Assembly: GCF_000321225.1 (NCBI RefSeq)
Contig: NW_004450404.1
Span: 2,335,204-2,399,203, forward strand
Direction of reading: 5' to 3'
Source: Odobenus rosmarus divergens
Taxonomy: Eukaryota > Chordata > Mammalia > Carnivora > Odobenidae
DNA length: 64,000 bases
The notes below the pieces were generated by a model. That model saw only the letters and a list, made by a program, of their open reading frames with translations. It made no database searches and was not told the origin of the DNA. Positions within the stretch are counted from its first letter, which is position 1; every line of letters starts with the position of its first letter. Shown in pieces: positions 45,441 through 57,337 of this stretch. The position numbers and the translations under genes are program-made.

Positions 45441-46875
45441 AGGCAGTTGAGGTGGTCTGAATTAGGAGTGGGTGGGTCGATGGGGAGAGTGAAAAAGAAG
45501 AAGGAAGAAAGGGAATTGTGAGGGAAAATTCTCTTGCTACTAGCAGCTAACCATAGATCATTGGAATTCGTTCCTTATCAAATGCAAGCAGGAGCCAGGG
45601 GACAGAATATTGCTGAGTGGAATGCCTAATCAAGGAGTTGGCTTTCTCTCAGTGCCCTTTCAATCTAAATACTGAAGGAAAGATATGCAGCAGATTGCGG
45701 GCTTTTACAAGGAGGCAAAAAGGTAGAAAGACAAGACTCTTCAATGGAGGATTTGCCACAAGAAGGCATAGCTTATTGTGCTGTATTTTTTTTAATTCCT
45801 CATTTGTATTTAGTCAAATCACTTTTTAAAAGTATCTCTATTTGCTCTGGAATTCTTGTCTATTTTCCCAAATTAAAGGGACCTCACGTTACTTCTGACT
45901 ATTTTGGTAAGAGTTGAACATACATAGCCCAAATCTTTACACTGCTGCCCTGTGGAGTTGCTTTATTTTCGCTTCTCTATAAATATGCCCAGCTACAAGG
46001 TATTTGGAGAGCTCCCCAAGTAACAGAAGTATTTTGAATCTCTCTTGTGCAAATCTCCATAAGAACTAACATCTCTCAGTGGGTCCTCCATAACTGCTAA
46101 CTTATGACTATAAAGTTGAACATTAATGAGTTATCTATAGATCTTCTCCCCCTCCAGTAAAAAATTCTTTTTGGTATGATAATTTTGTTTACTTTTCCCG
46201 AGAGCCCATCTTTACCTAAATTCATCACGAGAGGGCGCACTTTCACAGAAAATACACCAGTTCCCTGCTCTGTCTTATCCCTTCCCCTCCCATCTGCAGG
46301 ACGAAGAAACAGGTTTTATTCGGAGGTTTTTTCAGTTCAAATTCAAGTTCTAGAACTTTGGTTTATTATTAGACTGTTCTCTTACTTGGGTGGAAGGGAA
46401 GAGAGAAAAACAGGTCTGTCTGCAACCATTGTGTTCCACCCCAATTCAAGGATAGCCTCAGAAACGTTAAGTTTTCAAAGATAATCAAAAGGAGCCTGAC
46501 TGGGTATGGATCTGAAAGCATAGGCTCTGGCCTCACGAAAATGACAAATCGCCTCATGTTACTCAAGAAACCACGAAAGATTCACACCCACCCTCGCCTC
46601 CCCCAGGCCTTGTCCTTTTGCAAGTGATTTGCAATCCCAGACAAGTATTATATAATGATGAAGCAGAGCCTGGAGCTTTGGCTTGTTATTTCTTTCGGAG
46701 AAAAGACATTAAAAAAACTGTTATTATAGCACTATCCTAAATGCCTGTGAGAAAAACATTTCTGAGAATTGTTAGAAATGCGGGGCAGTGGAACTGATCA
46801 AAATTTGCCTCAGTGCTAAAAACTGTGACCATCTGCAATTGCCCAAGGGGGCAGTTTGAATGAAAAGACACAATC
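45441..46875. other. Unique-looking stretch, no gene
   Basis: 1.4 kb without a recognised repeat or gene. Confidence 0.45.
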
Positions 46876-47040
46876 TGGTGGGGTGAGTCAAAAAGCTACA
46901 GATCCAAAGTCAGAGAAACCAGGATCTTATAGCTGGCTGCTAACTAGTGAGCTGAGTGTCCTTAAGTTAGTTACTTCACTGCTCTGGGCCTCAGTTCTGC
47001 AAGCTGGTGATTAGATGGTCTCCGATTTCCTACCATTATA
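46876..47040 (+). mobile_element. MIR SINE fragment
   Basis: gatccaaagtcagagaaacc, gagctgagtgtccttaagtt, agttacttcactgctctgg and cctcagttctgcaagctgg follow the MIR core. Confidence 0.75.
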
Positions 47041-47276
47041 ACAAATAATCCTTGAACAAATATAGATGACATTATTAGTTTGGCTTCTCATGGAGAATAC
47101 AGCAGCACCCATTAATAAATCAACCATTTTGCATGATACTTTCATATTTCAAACTTTCTGAAGTACTCTCTGTTTCACATTTATGAAAGTAGCCCATTAT
47201 TTACCAATGATTTCTTTAGTGTTTATATGGAAATGGGCCCTGGGGCATTTCACTCCAGGGAATGCTAGAAAGGCAC

Positions 47277-47805
47277 CAGGCTTAGGTTTGGGCCCTGGAT
47301 TGGCTTTTTATTTGCTATGTGACCTTGGACAAGTTGTTTAACCATGTGGGCTTTTGATTTTTTTTTTTTCTTATTTGGAGGGGGGGGCAAAGGGATGGAA
47401 AGAGGAAAAATGTTGGAAGGCAAGTTTGAAGAAAATGATGAAAGTTGATGTGATAATAACTTGGGAGTCACAGGAAAGATAAGAGAACTAATTTGAATCT
47501 GCCCTACCTGCCTGAACCAGCCTAGAACCCTCTTTCCCAGACCTGGCTATTATCAATCTAACTCTGAGCCACTTGCCAATCCATCTGCGTAACTGGTGTC
47601 TAAAGCCTATAAAACTTGGGGCATGTAAGAATGGGTGCTTCTGAAGTGCTGATGGACATAACTCATGGGCTTCTGATTTTTAATCTGCAAGACTCTCTTA
47701 GGATTATAGTGAGAAATAATGAGCTAGCCACATGGCCGGGCACATAGTGAGCCATCAACACATCGGAACTCTTGAGTATTATTAATATTTATCATTACTA
47801 CTAAA
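47277..47805 (+). mobile_element. MIR SINE split by a retroposed sequence
   Basis: Left half: tttgctatgtgaccttggac, aagttgtttaacc. Right half: taatctgcaagactctctta, gattatagtgagaaataatg, ggccgggcacatagtgagcc. The two join in MIR order if 47363-47665 plus one duplication copy is removed. Confidence 0.8.
47363..47665 (-). mobile_element. Retroposed sequence of unknown source, poly(A)-tailed, antisense
   Basis: About 300 bases inserted into a MIR between tgggctt(t/c)tgattttt copies (47347-47362 and 47666-47681, one mismatch in 16). The left edge is a T run, so on the minus strand the insert ends in poly(A). The body is not SINE, L1 or any repeat I recognise. An L1-mobilised copy of a host transcript or its 3' UTR is the likely origin. 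No AATAAA is seen just before the tail, and no clear protein is encoded. Confidence 0.6.
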
Positions 47806-48394
47806 ATGTCCAACCTATAACATTATTTAGAGAGTTATTTTTAACCCCAAAGAACTAGGTGATTTTTTGCAGTCTTGGTTATGTTGTTTAGTTTAGGAAC
47901 TTTAGAATTGCAAAATCTTGAATGAAGAAATTTAAGGGTTTTTTTTTTCAGACATCGAATCCTGTCTTTGAAAATGACCTCATCTTGGTCTCCAAAAGTT
48001 GGAATTTGGAGACTGTTAGAGTGTCTAGTTTTTGCCACCTAGGGAGACGGTATGAAAAATCTTTTATCATGGGGAGATTATAGATTTCCATGGCGTGGGG
48101 TAGTGCTGGCAGGTAGAAAGTGCTGGTGTGCAGTGGTGGGTCCCATCATTTCTGGAGGTAGCGGCCCCAAAGTCATTCCTGTATCTCCTTGAAAGTTCAT
48201 ATTGCTCAGCTGGAGACAGAAAAGAGAAAATTACTGAGAAAAAAAATGGTGAAAACAAGGGCTGAGAAATCCCAGTTGGTTAAGCTGAGTCCAGAGGAAA
48301 GTGTGTAATGCAGCGTAACTGAATGAGTGTGTCCAGGGAATGGGGTTCTCTCTCTTTCCCTTTTTTTTGTTTCGTTCCAGGGCCATATGCATGT
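47806..48394. other. Unique-looking stretch, no gene
   Basis: Nothing recognised apart from T runs at 47939-47949 and 48361-48368. Confidence 0.5.
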
Positions 48395-48770
48395 AGACTC
48401 TTGGTGTCCTGCCCATGTCCCTCAGTACTTACCTCTGCTTGCTGTAGGCTGCTTTCTGTTGAACATCTGTGACTTTGTCTGAAGGCTTTTTCTGACTGGG
48501 GAGCATGCTTCGTCTGTGCTCAGAGCAAAGCTTATTGTGCTGCCAACAGCAGCTCTTAACCAATAACTAACATAGGAGCTTGTGGAGAAGTGTCCCGGTT
48601 GCCTTGCCTACTGGCTGGAGTAAACTCTGAGGCATGCTCTAGGCCGTGTCCTAGAGTTCCTCAGAGATGCACATCCTTTATTGGCTTCCTTCCCTTCCCT
48701 GGGTACAGAGCACTGGCACTCTCATCCTTGTTTCTGGGTCTGCTTCTGAGAGAACCCAACCTAATATACC
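48395..48770 (+). repeat. Ancient interspersed repeat, family A copy 3
   Basis: gtcctgcccatgtccctcag, gaacatctgtgactttgtct, gctcttaaccaataacta, gagaagtgtcccggttgcct, ctgggtctgcttctgagaga parallel the copies at 7075 and 21575. Class undetermined. Confidence 0.55.
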
Positions 48771-48869
48771 AGGTATGGGCTTCTATTTCAAAATTTATAT
48801 GGGATTTTCTGCATACAGAACATGTGTTATGGTGCCATACACATCTAGGTCTGAAAGTGGGTCCTTTTG

Positions 48870-49060
48870 CTTATTTTGCCACCTCAGGTCAAGTTCTTTA
48901 ATCCCTCCAAGTTTTGATTTGCTTGTCTGAAAAATGAGGAGTGTAAGAATGCCCAGTTGCTGGAGTGATCTGATGATGGACTATGATTATGCACATGAAG
49001 TGCCTGGAACAGTGTCTGGCACATAGTAAGTCTTAGCTTTCAAATAAATATTGTCAACCA
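48870..49060 (+). mobile_element. MIR SINE fragment
   Basis: cacctcaggtcaagttcttt, aatccctccaagttttgatt, tgcctggaacagtgtctggc and acatagtaagtcttagcttt form the 3' two-thirds of MIR. Confidence 0.8.
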
Positions 49061-49258
49061 CTGACTATTGTTCTTATTTTCCCTCCTCGTGTACATAGGA
49101 GAGCTCTTACATTGGCTGCCAAAGATGTCTCCTAAGGCTACTATGGAAATCAGAGGAGAAAAATGATTTGTAGCCTTTTCATTCCCATGGCAGAAGAGAA
49201 TTTCCTCAGGACCATTAAACTTCATTTTAAAAAATGCTACATGAGCAGGAAGAAATGG

Positions 49259-49290
<32 letters not shown>

Positions 49291-49944
49291 TGCCAATGAA
49301 AGTGATATGTCCCAGTTGGGCTCTGAACACGATAGGTGTGCAAGTGGGAACTAGAACAGTGAACAAAGCAGCATCTGAGGTGTTATTTTTAGAAGCTGGA
49401 GAAATGCTGGGGAAGAAGTAAGAGGGGAAATATGTAGCATTTACGTAACACATTTCCAAGTAGCTCTGAAAGGAAATCTTATATTTAATGGAGTTGTTAA
49501 CAATTGAGATTGAAAGCCTAAAATAGAAATAAGAACACTTAGCCAGCTTGGGAGTATTTTGTTGGGTCTGCTGTAGAATATTAGGTTTGGAGAGGCTGTA
49601 TGCAGGGATGGGTAATATACATGGAAATTAACATAGCATTGTTATTAAATTCATGTTTAATTTTGTTTTAAGACTCGTACTAATGATTTTTCTCCATCCT
49701 ATTGATTGAACTATATCTCTCCCTACATGACACTACCAGCCTTCCTTGCTTATCTCTTCCTTGGCTTCCTTTAAATAAAGCAGTGTTTTCAACTTGACTG
49801 CTTTTGCTCACATTGCTTTCCTACTCGAGCTTGCCTTTCTGCTTCCTTTCCTTCTGCAGAGGTTCTTTCTTTCTCCATATTTCTTCTACTACTGGAGGCC
49901 CCAGAAACTCTTTACTTGGACTATTGGTCTAGAAAGAGAAATTG
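49061..49944. other. Unique stretch with (CA)n microsatellite
   Basis: No gene. A CA run of about 25 bases is at 49265-49289. The open frames of 60-139 codons crossing it are products of the repeat. Confidence 0.55.
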
Positions 49945-50960
49945 GGTCTATGTTGTGAAGGGCTTTCGATGCTATTGTCTTCACAGCCTATAGAAATCGA
50001 AGCCAATGGAAGTCTTTCAGGAGGATAGTCACATTACCCACTGTTTGTCTTAGGAAGATATTAATAACAGCAGCATCACTGTGAATGACAGCTTCAGAGA
50101 AGAAGAGACTGGCACAAGATCAGGAGACTGTTGTGATAGCTTAGGCGCAAGGAGGTCAGAATATAAACTAGGCAGAGTAGAGCCACAGGGGCAGAAGGGA
50201 TGACTCTGAGAGACATCTGCAGTACCAATTTGAGAGGACCTGATGACCAACTGGATGTGGGGAATGGGAAGAAGAGAGGATAAGGGTTATCCTGGGGGGC
50301 TTGAGATGGCCACAGATTACAGGGAGCAGAAATAGAAAGCAAGGAGTGGGGGTGGAAGAGGTAATAATTTTATTCGGATGCATGCCTCTTGGCCGTTTAT
50401 TTGGAGCTATCCCAGTGTACAACCAGAGATGTGAGTCTGGACTCCCAGACAAGGACAGAGGAAGTGACTTAGATTTGGTAGTCTTCTCCGCAGACTTGGT
50501 AGTGAAATTGTTGGCAAAGGGACTGAGTAAGAAAAGAAGAGGTCTTTGGCAAAATCGATAGGAAAATCCAGGATTTAAAAGGCTGCAGATGACACCGAGA
50601 AGCACTCTTAGAGGTCATAGGAGAATGGGAGTGTGTAGACTCAAATGTAGAGACAAGGTATTTCAAAAGGAAGGAGCTGCTGAACAGCATGAGAATGGCA
50701 AACCCATCAAGTGAGATGAGAACCAACTGTGAAGGCCTACTTGCGGTGACACGTTGGGTACCAGCAAGAGTTGCTGGGTAAGGGTAAGTGTGGGAATCAG
50801 ACTGCAGGAGGCTAAAGAGGGACTGAGATGGGAGAAGGGGAGAGAGGGGAACTAAAGAACCTCTCAGAGGACTTTGCCAGTGAGGGGTCACCGCTGAACC
50901 CAAGCTAGAAACAAACCGGGATCGCTTCTGTGTGTAGAACCAGCATCTATGTTGACCTCT
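49945..50960 (-). mobile_element. Long L2 LINE segment, antisense
   Basis: tgtgaagggctttcgatgct, agaaatcgaagccaatggaa, agatcaggagactgttgtga, ctgatgaccaactggatgtg and cccagtgtacaaccagagat follow L2 antisense order over about 1 kb. The minus-strand open frame of 231 codons (50469-51164), the longest in the window, partly overlaps it in L2 sense orientation but shows no reverse-transcriptase motif and is not supported as a gene. Confidence 0.65.
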
Positions 50961-51719
50961 GCTAAATGCTGATTTGGTCCTTTTGTCTAAATCTGCCAAG
51001 ATCCTGAGAAAGGCTGGAGTGTGGCAAAACAGGATCAAGAGCCCCCAGGGCATGAGTCCTGCCAGGTCCTGTTCCAATGGATTATTTAAAAAAGTAGAAC
51101 GAGAGAATCCAAAGGTGTCTTCTACATTGTGTGAACCAAGTTCCATTTGTTTTTTCCTCGTCACAGAGTGGAAGAAAATATAATCATGTCCTAAATGCTC
51201 AATTGTTTAAGCAGGGATATCATTTTCATATACAGCCCAGGTAATGCTGTTGGGAAAATTGCACCTGAAGTCTTAATGAGGAAATTTAAGCAGATGTGAT
51301 GAAAGAATTGAGACCCATGCTAGCCTTTGCAGCCACTCAATTGCAGGCATGGCTATTTCTTCTTTTATAAATGTGAGGAGAATTTAATGACTAAATTAAA
51401 AAAAAAAACAGGCAGGTTAGGTGTTGGGGTAGTGGTGAAGTCTTTCTCTCCAAGAGCTAATGATGAGAATAGAAAAGCACACACTTCTTTGGATAAATTA
51501 CATTCTAGAGGAAATACTCGTTTTCCAATTTAATTTGACCCACAGTTTTAGGGTGCCTGTGATGTCACCATGCTCTCAGCACCAGCGGCATAAAGAACAA
51601 CAAGATACAGCCTCTTTCCTAAAATGGATAGATCCCTGCCCTAGATGTCCAGCTCCTAATCAAGTCAAATCTAGTTTCTAAAAAGTATTGGGATAAATCA
51701 TAGTAAAATCTTGTCTTAA
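50961..51719. other. Unique-looking stretch, no gene
   Basis: No gene supported. Part of 51545-51665 (gtgcctgtgatgtcacca, atccctgccctagatgtcc) may be worn antisense L2. Confidence 0.4.
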
Positions 51720-52870
51720 AAAAATTGCACCCGGACAATGATTATCAATGACTAGCATAGCAAAAGGAGGAGCAACCAGGTATATGCCCCTAATGAAAGT
51801 ACAAAATACCATCTATGCAATTTCCTTGTCAAAATATCAAACCAGAATCTGATCAAGCCTCTAGATTTAACTACCAATTTACAGGGGACAGAGAAACACA
51901 TTAAATGATACCATAGGGATGCAATTAGCAAAATCTAGACTATCAAAACTCTAAGGACAAGCAGCAGGCTTTCTTCAACAACAGGAGTGCATTGAAAAGT
52001 GTGTGTGTGTGAAAGAGGGAGGGGGGAGAGACAGAATTAGAAGCTAGAGACTGTGTCTCAAAAGACATATCTATTGTTAAAATAAAAAAGAAATGGAGAC
52101 CAGCCTTGAGAATTCCCTGAGCAGACAAAACCAGTTCATTCATACAAATAAAACTTAATTTAGCTTATTTTGCAAGGTGAACTTGACCTGGGTCATTTCT
52201 TGCTTATGCCTCTGAAAACCATAAGCAAAACTTAAACTGTTTCCCAAGTTGATATGAGGTAACCACTGACCAGTTCCCTCTGTCATTTAAGAAAATTCTA
52301 GTATCATAAGCAATCACTGTGAAGAATAGTCTGCTTTCTCACTTTATAAGCTGCTCTGTAACAATATACCCCTGAACTTCATTCCATGCTCTGGTTTGAG
52401 TGCTCCTGGTTTACAAACTTCTTGGTGTGTGTACAATAAACTTTTACTAATTACTACTTCAGTGATTTACTGCTTTTGTTATTTTTGAACTTTTGACACT
52501 ACCATTTACAAAGTATGGACCTTATTTTGAAACTAACTAAAATTGTAAAAAAATATGAGATTGGGGGAATTTGAATACTTATTGGATATTTGATCATATT
52601 AAGTAATAATTATTAATTTTTTAGTGAGAATAATGACATTATGGTTATGTTTTAAAAAAAGAACTATTGCTTAGAGTCACATGCTGAAATACTTAAGGAT
52701 GAAATGATATGATGTCCAGGATTTGTTTCAAAATAATCTAAAAGGAGAGGGGAAGTGGAGAGGGGTATGTAAGAAACATGAATTGATAACTTTTTAAACT
52801 GGGTTATGGGTACATGGGGGTACCTTTTAACTTGTTTGTTTAAAAATTTTCCATAATAAAAAGTTTTTAA
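51720..52870 (+). mobile_element. Ancient L1 (L1ME/HAL1-type) 3' end, copy 2, split once
   Basis: gatcaagcctctagatttaa, ctaccaatttacaggggaca, attaaatgataccataggga; after the insertion atgagattgggggaatttga, ttggatatttgatcatatta, gttatgggtacatgggggta and ttttccataataaaaagttt. It is the same family and orientation as 24930-26640, allowing direct comparison. Confidence 0.7.
52102..52513 (+). mobile_element. LTR-like insertion in the L1ME-type copy 2
   Basis: About 410 bases not belonging to the L1 family, with a TATA-like ttataagctgctctgtaac (about 52343) and AATAAA at 52435-52440 followed by cttttactaattactacttc. The architecture suits a solitary LTR. A short, poor duplication (tggagacc / tggacc) is seen. 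The family is not identified, and there is no coding region. Confidence 0.4.
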
Positions 52871-53345
52871 AAGTTGGTAAAAAATAGGTCTAGCATCATT
52901 CAAGATGATTAAGTATTAAATTTAGACCATTTTCCCAATCAACATACTAGTTATAGAGCTACTATGTGCAGGTAGAAGGCACTTTTCCTCACATGGGATG
53001 GGAAGGATGACAAACTTAGCTACATTTCCCATGGCTTGAATTGAGACATCACTGGCATCCTTTTATCTGTTTTTCCTTTCATCTTGAAGATGTTGCTTCA
53101 GATGGTGATGTGAATTTTGGCACTGAGTGGGCTGAGAGCAGTGTTACTGTATGGCAAAACAAACTCAGAAACAGGGAGTATGGGGAAAACAGGGGGATAT
53201 TCTGCCTTCCCATCACTCAGACCTCTCTTCTTGCCCCCTTTTCCTGGGAGACCATTAGATCCTTTAAATACAGTGAGAAGGGACATTCCAGCCACTTAAT
53301 CTTGGGCTGAAGATGTTTACAAAATAGAATGAAATGATGATAATG
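52871..53345. other. Unclassified stretch
   Basis: No gene. The text agctacatttcccatggctt near 53020 hints at a relative of the LTR-like element at 5545 but is too short to call. Confidence 0.4.
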
Positions 53346-53578
53346 GTAATGATGATCATTTATTAAGTGATTTCCAACACACTAGAATGTGTTAAGTATT
53401 TTACATGTATAGTCTAGTTCATTCCTCACAAAACTCTTTAGATATTATGACAGTTATTATTATTTACTTACACACTTGAAGAAGACAAGTGTTCCGTGCA
53501 GGGCCATACTGCTGGTGGCAGAGCCAGGTTTCTAACTCCAAAGCTTTTACTCTTTACTACAACACCATATGCCTCTTA
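53346..53578 (-). mobile_element. MIR SINE, antisense
   Basis: gatcatttattaagtgattt, gttaagtattttacatgtat, gttcattcctcacaaaactc, ctggtggcagagccaggttt and cttttactctttactacaac are MIR in reverse. Confidence 0.85.
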
Positions 53579-54055
53579 CCCTTTCTTTTCTATATCTGAG
53601 GAGTTCTGATGACGACAATCCAACAGATTTAGAAGGTCACCGTTGCTCTCATTTTTCTACTTTATATTATTTGCAAGTTCTCCAAATGCTATTTCAGTAG
53701 GGACCTGGGCTCTTTGAACAGAAGCCTCCAGAAGTTCTGTATGGTGCTTAGCCATTAGGCACACATAGCTTGCCCTTTGGATGTGAATTTTCTAAACGTA
53801 TCCTCAGCCCAGCATGGGGCTCACTGCTCTGGAGAAACCTGTGAGTTGGTGGTCTGCTTACAGTGTCCAGGCTTTAGAAATCTGGCCAGATCTCAATGGG
53901 TACAGAATTATCAAGACACTGGGTACCTCTGTTGTGTAAAATTGTCCCCCATCACCTGCATTTGAATCTGTGATACATTTTACATACTTATGTTTATAGA
54001 ATAAATCTAGTATGTCCTCATTAGAGTGATCCTGTATAAAAATGTGACTGGAGGC
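53579..54055. other. Unique-looking stretch, no gene
   Basis: Nothing recognised. Confidence 0.5.
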
Positions 54056-54275
54056 AATGATAGAGTTTAGAATGGAGGCTTTGGAATCAGACAGGTCTGG
54101 TTAATACAGACAACTTAATAGGTCTATGGCCTTGAGCAAAGTATTGAACTTTTCTGAGGTTTAGTCATTTTATCTGTATAATGGAGACAATAGCCTTGTG
54201 CATTACTGCTGTGAGGCTGAAAGGACACAGCATGGTGCCTAACACCGTGAACTCAATAAATGGCTGCCCTTGTTG
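54056..54275 (+). mobile_element. MIR SINE
   Basis: ggaggctttggaatcagaca, ggtctatggccttgagcaaa, tattgaacttttctgaggtt, tctgtataatggagacaata and aactcaataaatggctgccc track MIR from head to tail. Confidence 0.87.
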
Positions 54276-54832
54276 GCTTTAGTATTACCCTTTAGTACCC
54301 TCCTTGTTATTTTCTTGGCTTCTGGCCAATGACTTTAAGGGTAAGAACTCTCTCTGTGTAAAGAGCCTAATAGCCAGATGTCAGGTCTTGGGATGGAGGA
54401 CAGGGTTGGTGGAAGTGAAGAGGGGAAAGGATGAAGATAAATTTAAGAGTAAGGTTAATTTTAAAAAGTGTGGTTCAGTAACATTATGGATTCGGATTTA
54501 GCCAGAGAGAGCCGATTCAGAGGTGAAGTTCTCTCCCTTCCTTTTTAGCTGTTGCTTAGGAAAGTAGGAATTGCCACCCTCTATTTGAGTCTTTATAAAG
54601 TCTGAATTAGTTCAGTTTGAATGATAAAGTCCTATTTGAGGAGGAACATTAGAACAACCTAAATCAATATTAATTTGAGAAGTTTATACAGGTCTCTTTA
54701 CAGATTGAGTAAAATGAAGGAAAAGATATATAACACAGATTTAGCAATTATAACTGGGGTTATGACTCCATTGCATTCATTTGAGATTGTAGTAAATAAA
54801 TCTTTTAGTCACTGCTTTATAGAGCAATAGAT
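54276..54832. other. Unique-looking stretch, no gene
   Basis: Nothing recognised. Confidence 0.5.
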
Positions 54833-54847
54833 TAAGATGCTCCACTG

Positions 54848-55047
54848 GGGCCATCTGGGTGGCTCAATCAGTTAAGCGTCTGACTCTTGATTTCGGCTAA
54901 GGTCATGATCTCAGGGTTGTGAGATTGAGCCCCACACTGGGCTCTGTGCTCAGCAGGGAGTCTGCTTCTCTCCTTCTCCCTCTCCCTCTGCCCGTTTCCC
55001 CCACTTGTGCATTCTCTCTCTCTCTCATAAATAAATAAATAGATCTT
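54848..55047 (+). mobile_element. Can-SINE, sense
   Basis: gccatctgggtggctcaatc head, gagattgagccccacactgg B-box zone, CT-rich segment, and ataaataaataaatagatct tail. Target duplication taagatgctcca(c/t)tg at 54833-54847 and 55048-55062, one mismatch. Confidence 0.96.
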
Positions 55048-55246
55048 TAAGATGCTCCATTGAAGAAGTACTGATTATAACACCCATAGGATAAAAATTT
55101 TTTAAAAAGTGTACAAATGGGTACTTTGATTTGGAATAAAATTTCCAACAATCTCATCATATATGAAATCAAAGATGCTGTATGTCAATAGCTCAGAGTG
55201 AATTGATGCTGATGTTGTCAAAAATAACTACGGTGTTAAAACGTCT

Positions 55247-56469
55247 ATGCTATCTAGAGCAATCTATACATTCAATGCAGTCCCTATCAAAACACTATCA
55301 ACTTTTTTCACAGAGCTGGAACAAATAATCCTAAAATTTGTATGGAACCAGAACAGACCCCAAATAGCCAAGGGAATGTTGAAAAAGAAAACCAAAACTG
55401 GTGGCATCACAATTCTGGACTTCAAGCTCTATTACAAAGCTGTCATCCTCAAGACAGTATGGTACTGGCACAAAAACAGACACATAGATCAGTGGAACAG
55501 AATAGAGACCCCAGAAATGGACCCTCAACTCTGAGGTCAACTAATCTTCAACAAAGCAGGAAAGAATATCCAATAGAAAAAAGTTAGTCTCTTCAACAAA
55601 TGGTCTTGGGGAAATTGGACAGCCATATGCAGAAGAATGAAATTGGACCATTTTCTTACACCATACATAAAAATAGACCCAAAATGGATGAATGACCTAA
55701 ATGTGAGACAGAAATCCATCACAATCCTAGAAGAGAAAACAGGCTGAGCAACCTCTGTGACCTTGGCTACAGCAACCTCTTGCTAGACACGTCTCCAAAG
55801 GCAAGGGAAACAAAGGCAAAAATTAACTACTGGGACTTCATCAAGATAAAAGCTTTGCACAGCAAAGGACACAGTCAACAAAACCAAAAGACAACCAACA
55901 GAATGGGAGAAGATATTTGCAAATGACATATCAGATAAAGGGCTAGTATCCAAAATCTATAAAGAACTTATCAAACTCAACACCCAGAGAACAAATAATC
56001 CAATCAAGAAATGGGCAGAAGACATGAACAGACATTTCTCCAAAGAAGACGTCCAAATGGCCAGCAGACACATGAAAAAATGCTCAACATCCCTCAGCAT
56101 CAGGGAAATCCAAATCAAAACCTCAATGAGATACCACCTCACACTAGTCAGAATGGCTAAAATGAACAAGTCAGGAAACAACAGATGTTGGTGGGGATGC
56201 AGAGAAAGGGGAACCCTCCTACACTGTTGGTGGGAATGCAAGCTGGTGCAGCCACTCTGGAAAACAGTATGGAGGTTCCTCAAAAAGTTGAAAATAAAGC
56301 TACCCTATGACCCAGCAATTGCACTACTAGGGATTTACCTTAAAGATACAAATGTAGTGATCCGAAGGGGCACCTGCACCCCAATATTTATAGCAGCAAT
56401 GTCCCCAATAGCCAAACTATGGAAAGATGTCCATTGTCCATTGACAGATGAATGGATAAAGAAGATGTG

Positions 56470-56506
<37 letters not shown>

Positions 56507-56644
56507 GGAATACCACTCAGCCATCAAAAAAATGAAACCTTGCCATTTGTAACAACGTGGATGGAACTGGAGGGTATTATGCTAAGTGAAATAAGTCTAT
56601 CAGAGAAAGACAATTATATGATCTCACTCATATGTGGAACTTAA
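55247..56644 (+). pseudogene. L1 ORF2 C-terminal remnant
   Basis: The same reading frame runs through the whole span, from the RT thumb region ([31 protein letters not shown]) to the C-terminal domain, but in-frame stops near 55532, 55576 and in 55740-55790 break it. The final 206 codons (56024-56644) are open. They retain a Cys-X3-Cys-X7-His-X4-Cys knuckle (CWWGC...H...C, about residues 60-77) needed for ORF2 function in active L1. A CA expansion adds Thr-His repeats near residue 150. It lacks the endonuclease and the RT active site, so it is inactive. Confidence 0.92.
56472..56504. repeat. (CA)n microsatellite in L1 ORF2
   Basis: A pure CA run between gatgtggta and atggaatacc, in the ORF2 frame as alternating Thr and His. 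It is at the same ORF2 position as the TG run at 16389-16441. Confidence 0.95.
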
Positions 56645-56954
56645 GAAGCAAAACAGAGGATCATAGGGGAAGGGAGGGAAAAAATAAAACAGATGAAACC
56701 AGGGAGGGAGGCAAACCATAAGAGACTCTTAACTATAGGAAACATACTGAGGGTCGCTGGAGGGGAAGTGGGTGGGGGATGGGGTAACTGGGTTGATGGG
56801 CATTATGGAGGGCACGGGATGTAATGAGCCCTGCATGTTATATGCAACTGAAGAATAACCGAACTCTACCTCTGAAACTAATAATACACTATATGTTAAT
56901 TAATTGAATTAAATTAAAATAAAATAAATAAAATTAAAAAAAAAAACTACAGTG

Positions 56955-57337
56955 ACAATGAAGACACTGAGGTGCAGCTCTATGAGCCTGTCCAAGAGAA
57001 ATAATTTCCTGACCCATGAGTTCAGAAAAAAGCACTATTTTAACAATACATTATTTTAATTCATGATATTAAATGTATGTATGAAATTATAAAAGTACAG
57101 TATTATAAGTAGACAAGACATCTGATTATTTAATCTATGGTGCTACAAGTGTATTATTTAGATAGGCTCCAATCTGTGGGAGGCAGAATTTTCTCTTTGG
57201 AAAACTAAGGAGTTGCTTTACATTTAGGCATATGAAGTAAGCAAACGTCTTGGTATATTAAGGGGAAGATATAAAGGAACACAAGAGACTAGTTGAGATG
57301 AGCAGTTATTCAAGGCCTGAGTGTTCTAGAAAAACAA
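56955..57337. other. Unique-looking stretch, no gene
   Basis: Nothing recognised. Confidence 0.5.

Larger units (their letters stand above)
55236..56944 (+). mobile_element. L1, 5'-truncated, sense, about 1.7 kb
   Basis: It begins within ORF2 after the polymerase palm, continues to the ORF2 stop at 56644, and has a 3' UTR with a G-rich tract at 56762-56784 and an A-rich tail ending at 56946. Target duplication aactac(g/a)gtg at 55226-55235 and 56945-56954. It is the longest fairly young L1 body in the window. Confidence 0.95.

Noticed and set aside
49163..49459. Open frames rich in Thr-His or Val-Cys across a CA repeat
   Set aside because: Products of the microsatellite at 49265-49289 read in two frames.
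50469..51164. 231-codon open frame on the minus strand, the longest in the window
   Set aside because: It overlaps an antisense L2 and flanking unique DNA, has no recognisable domain, and no splice or promoter context. A frame of this length is plausible by chance in 64 kb of six-frame reading.
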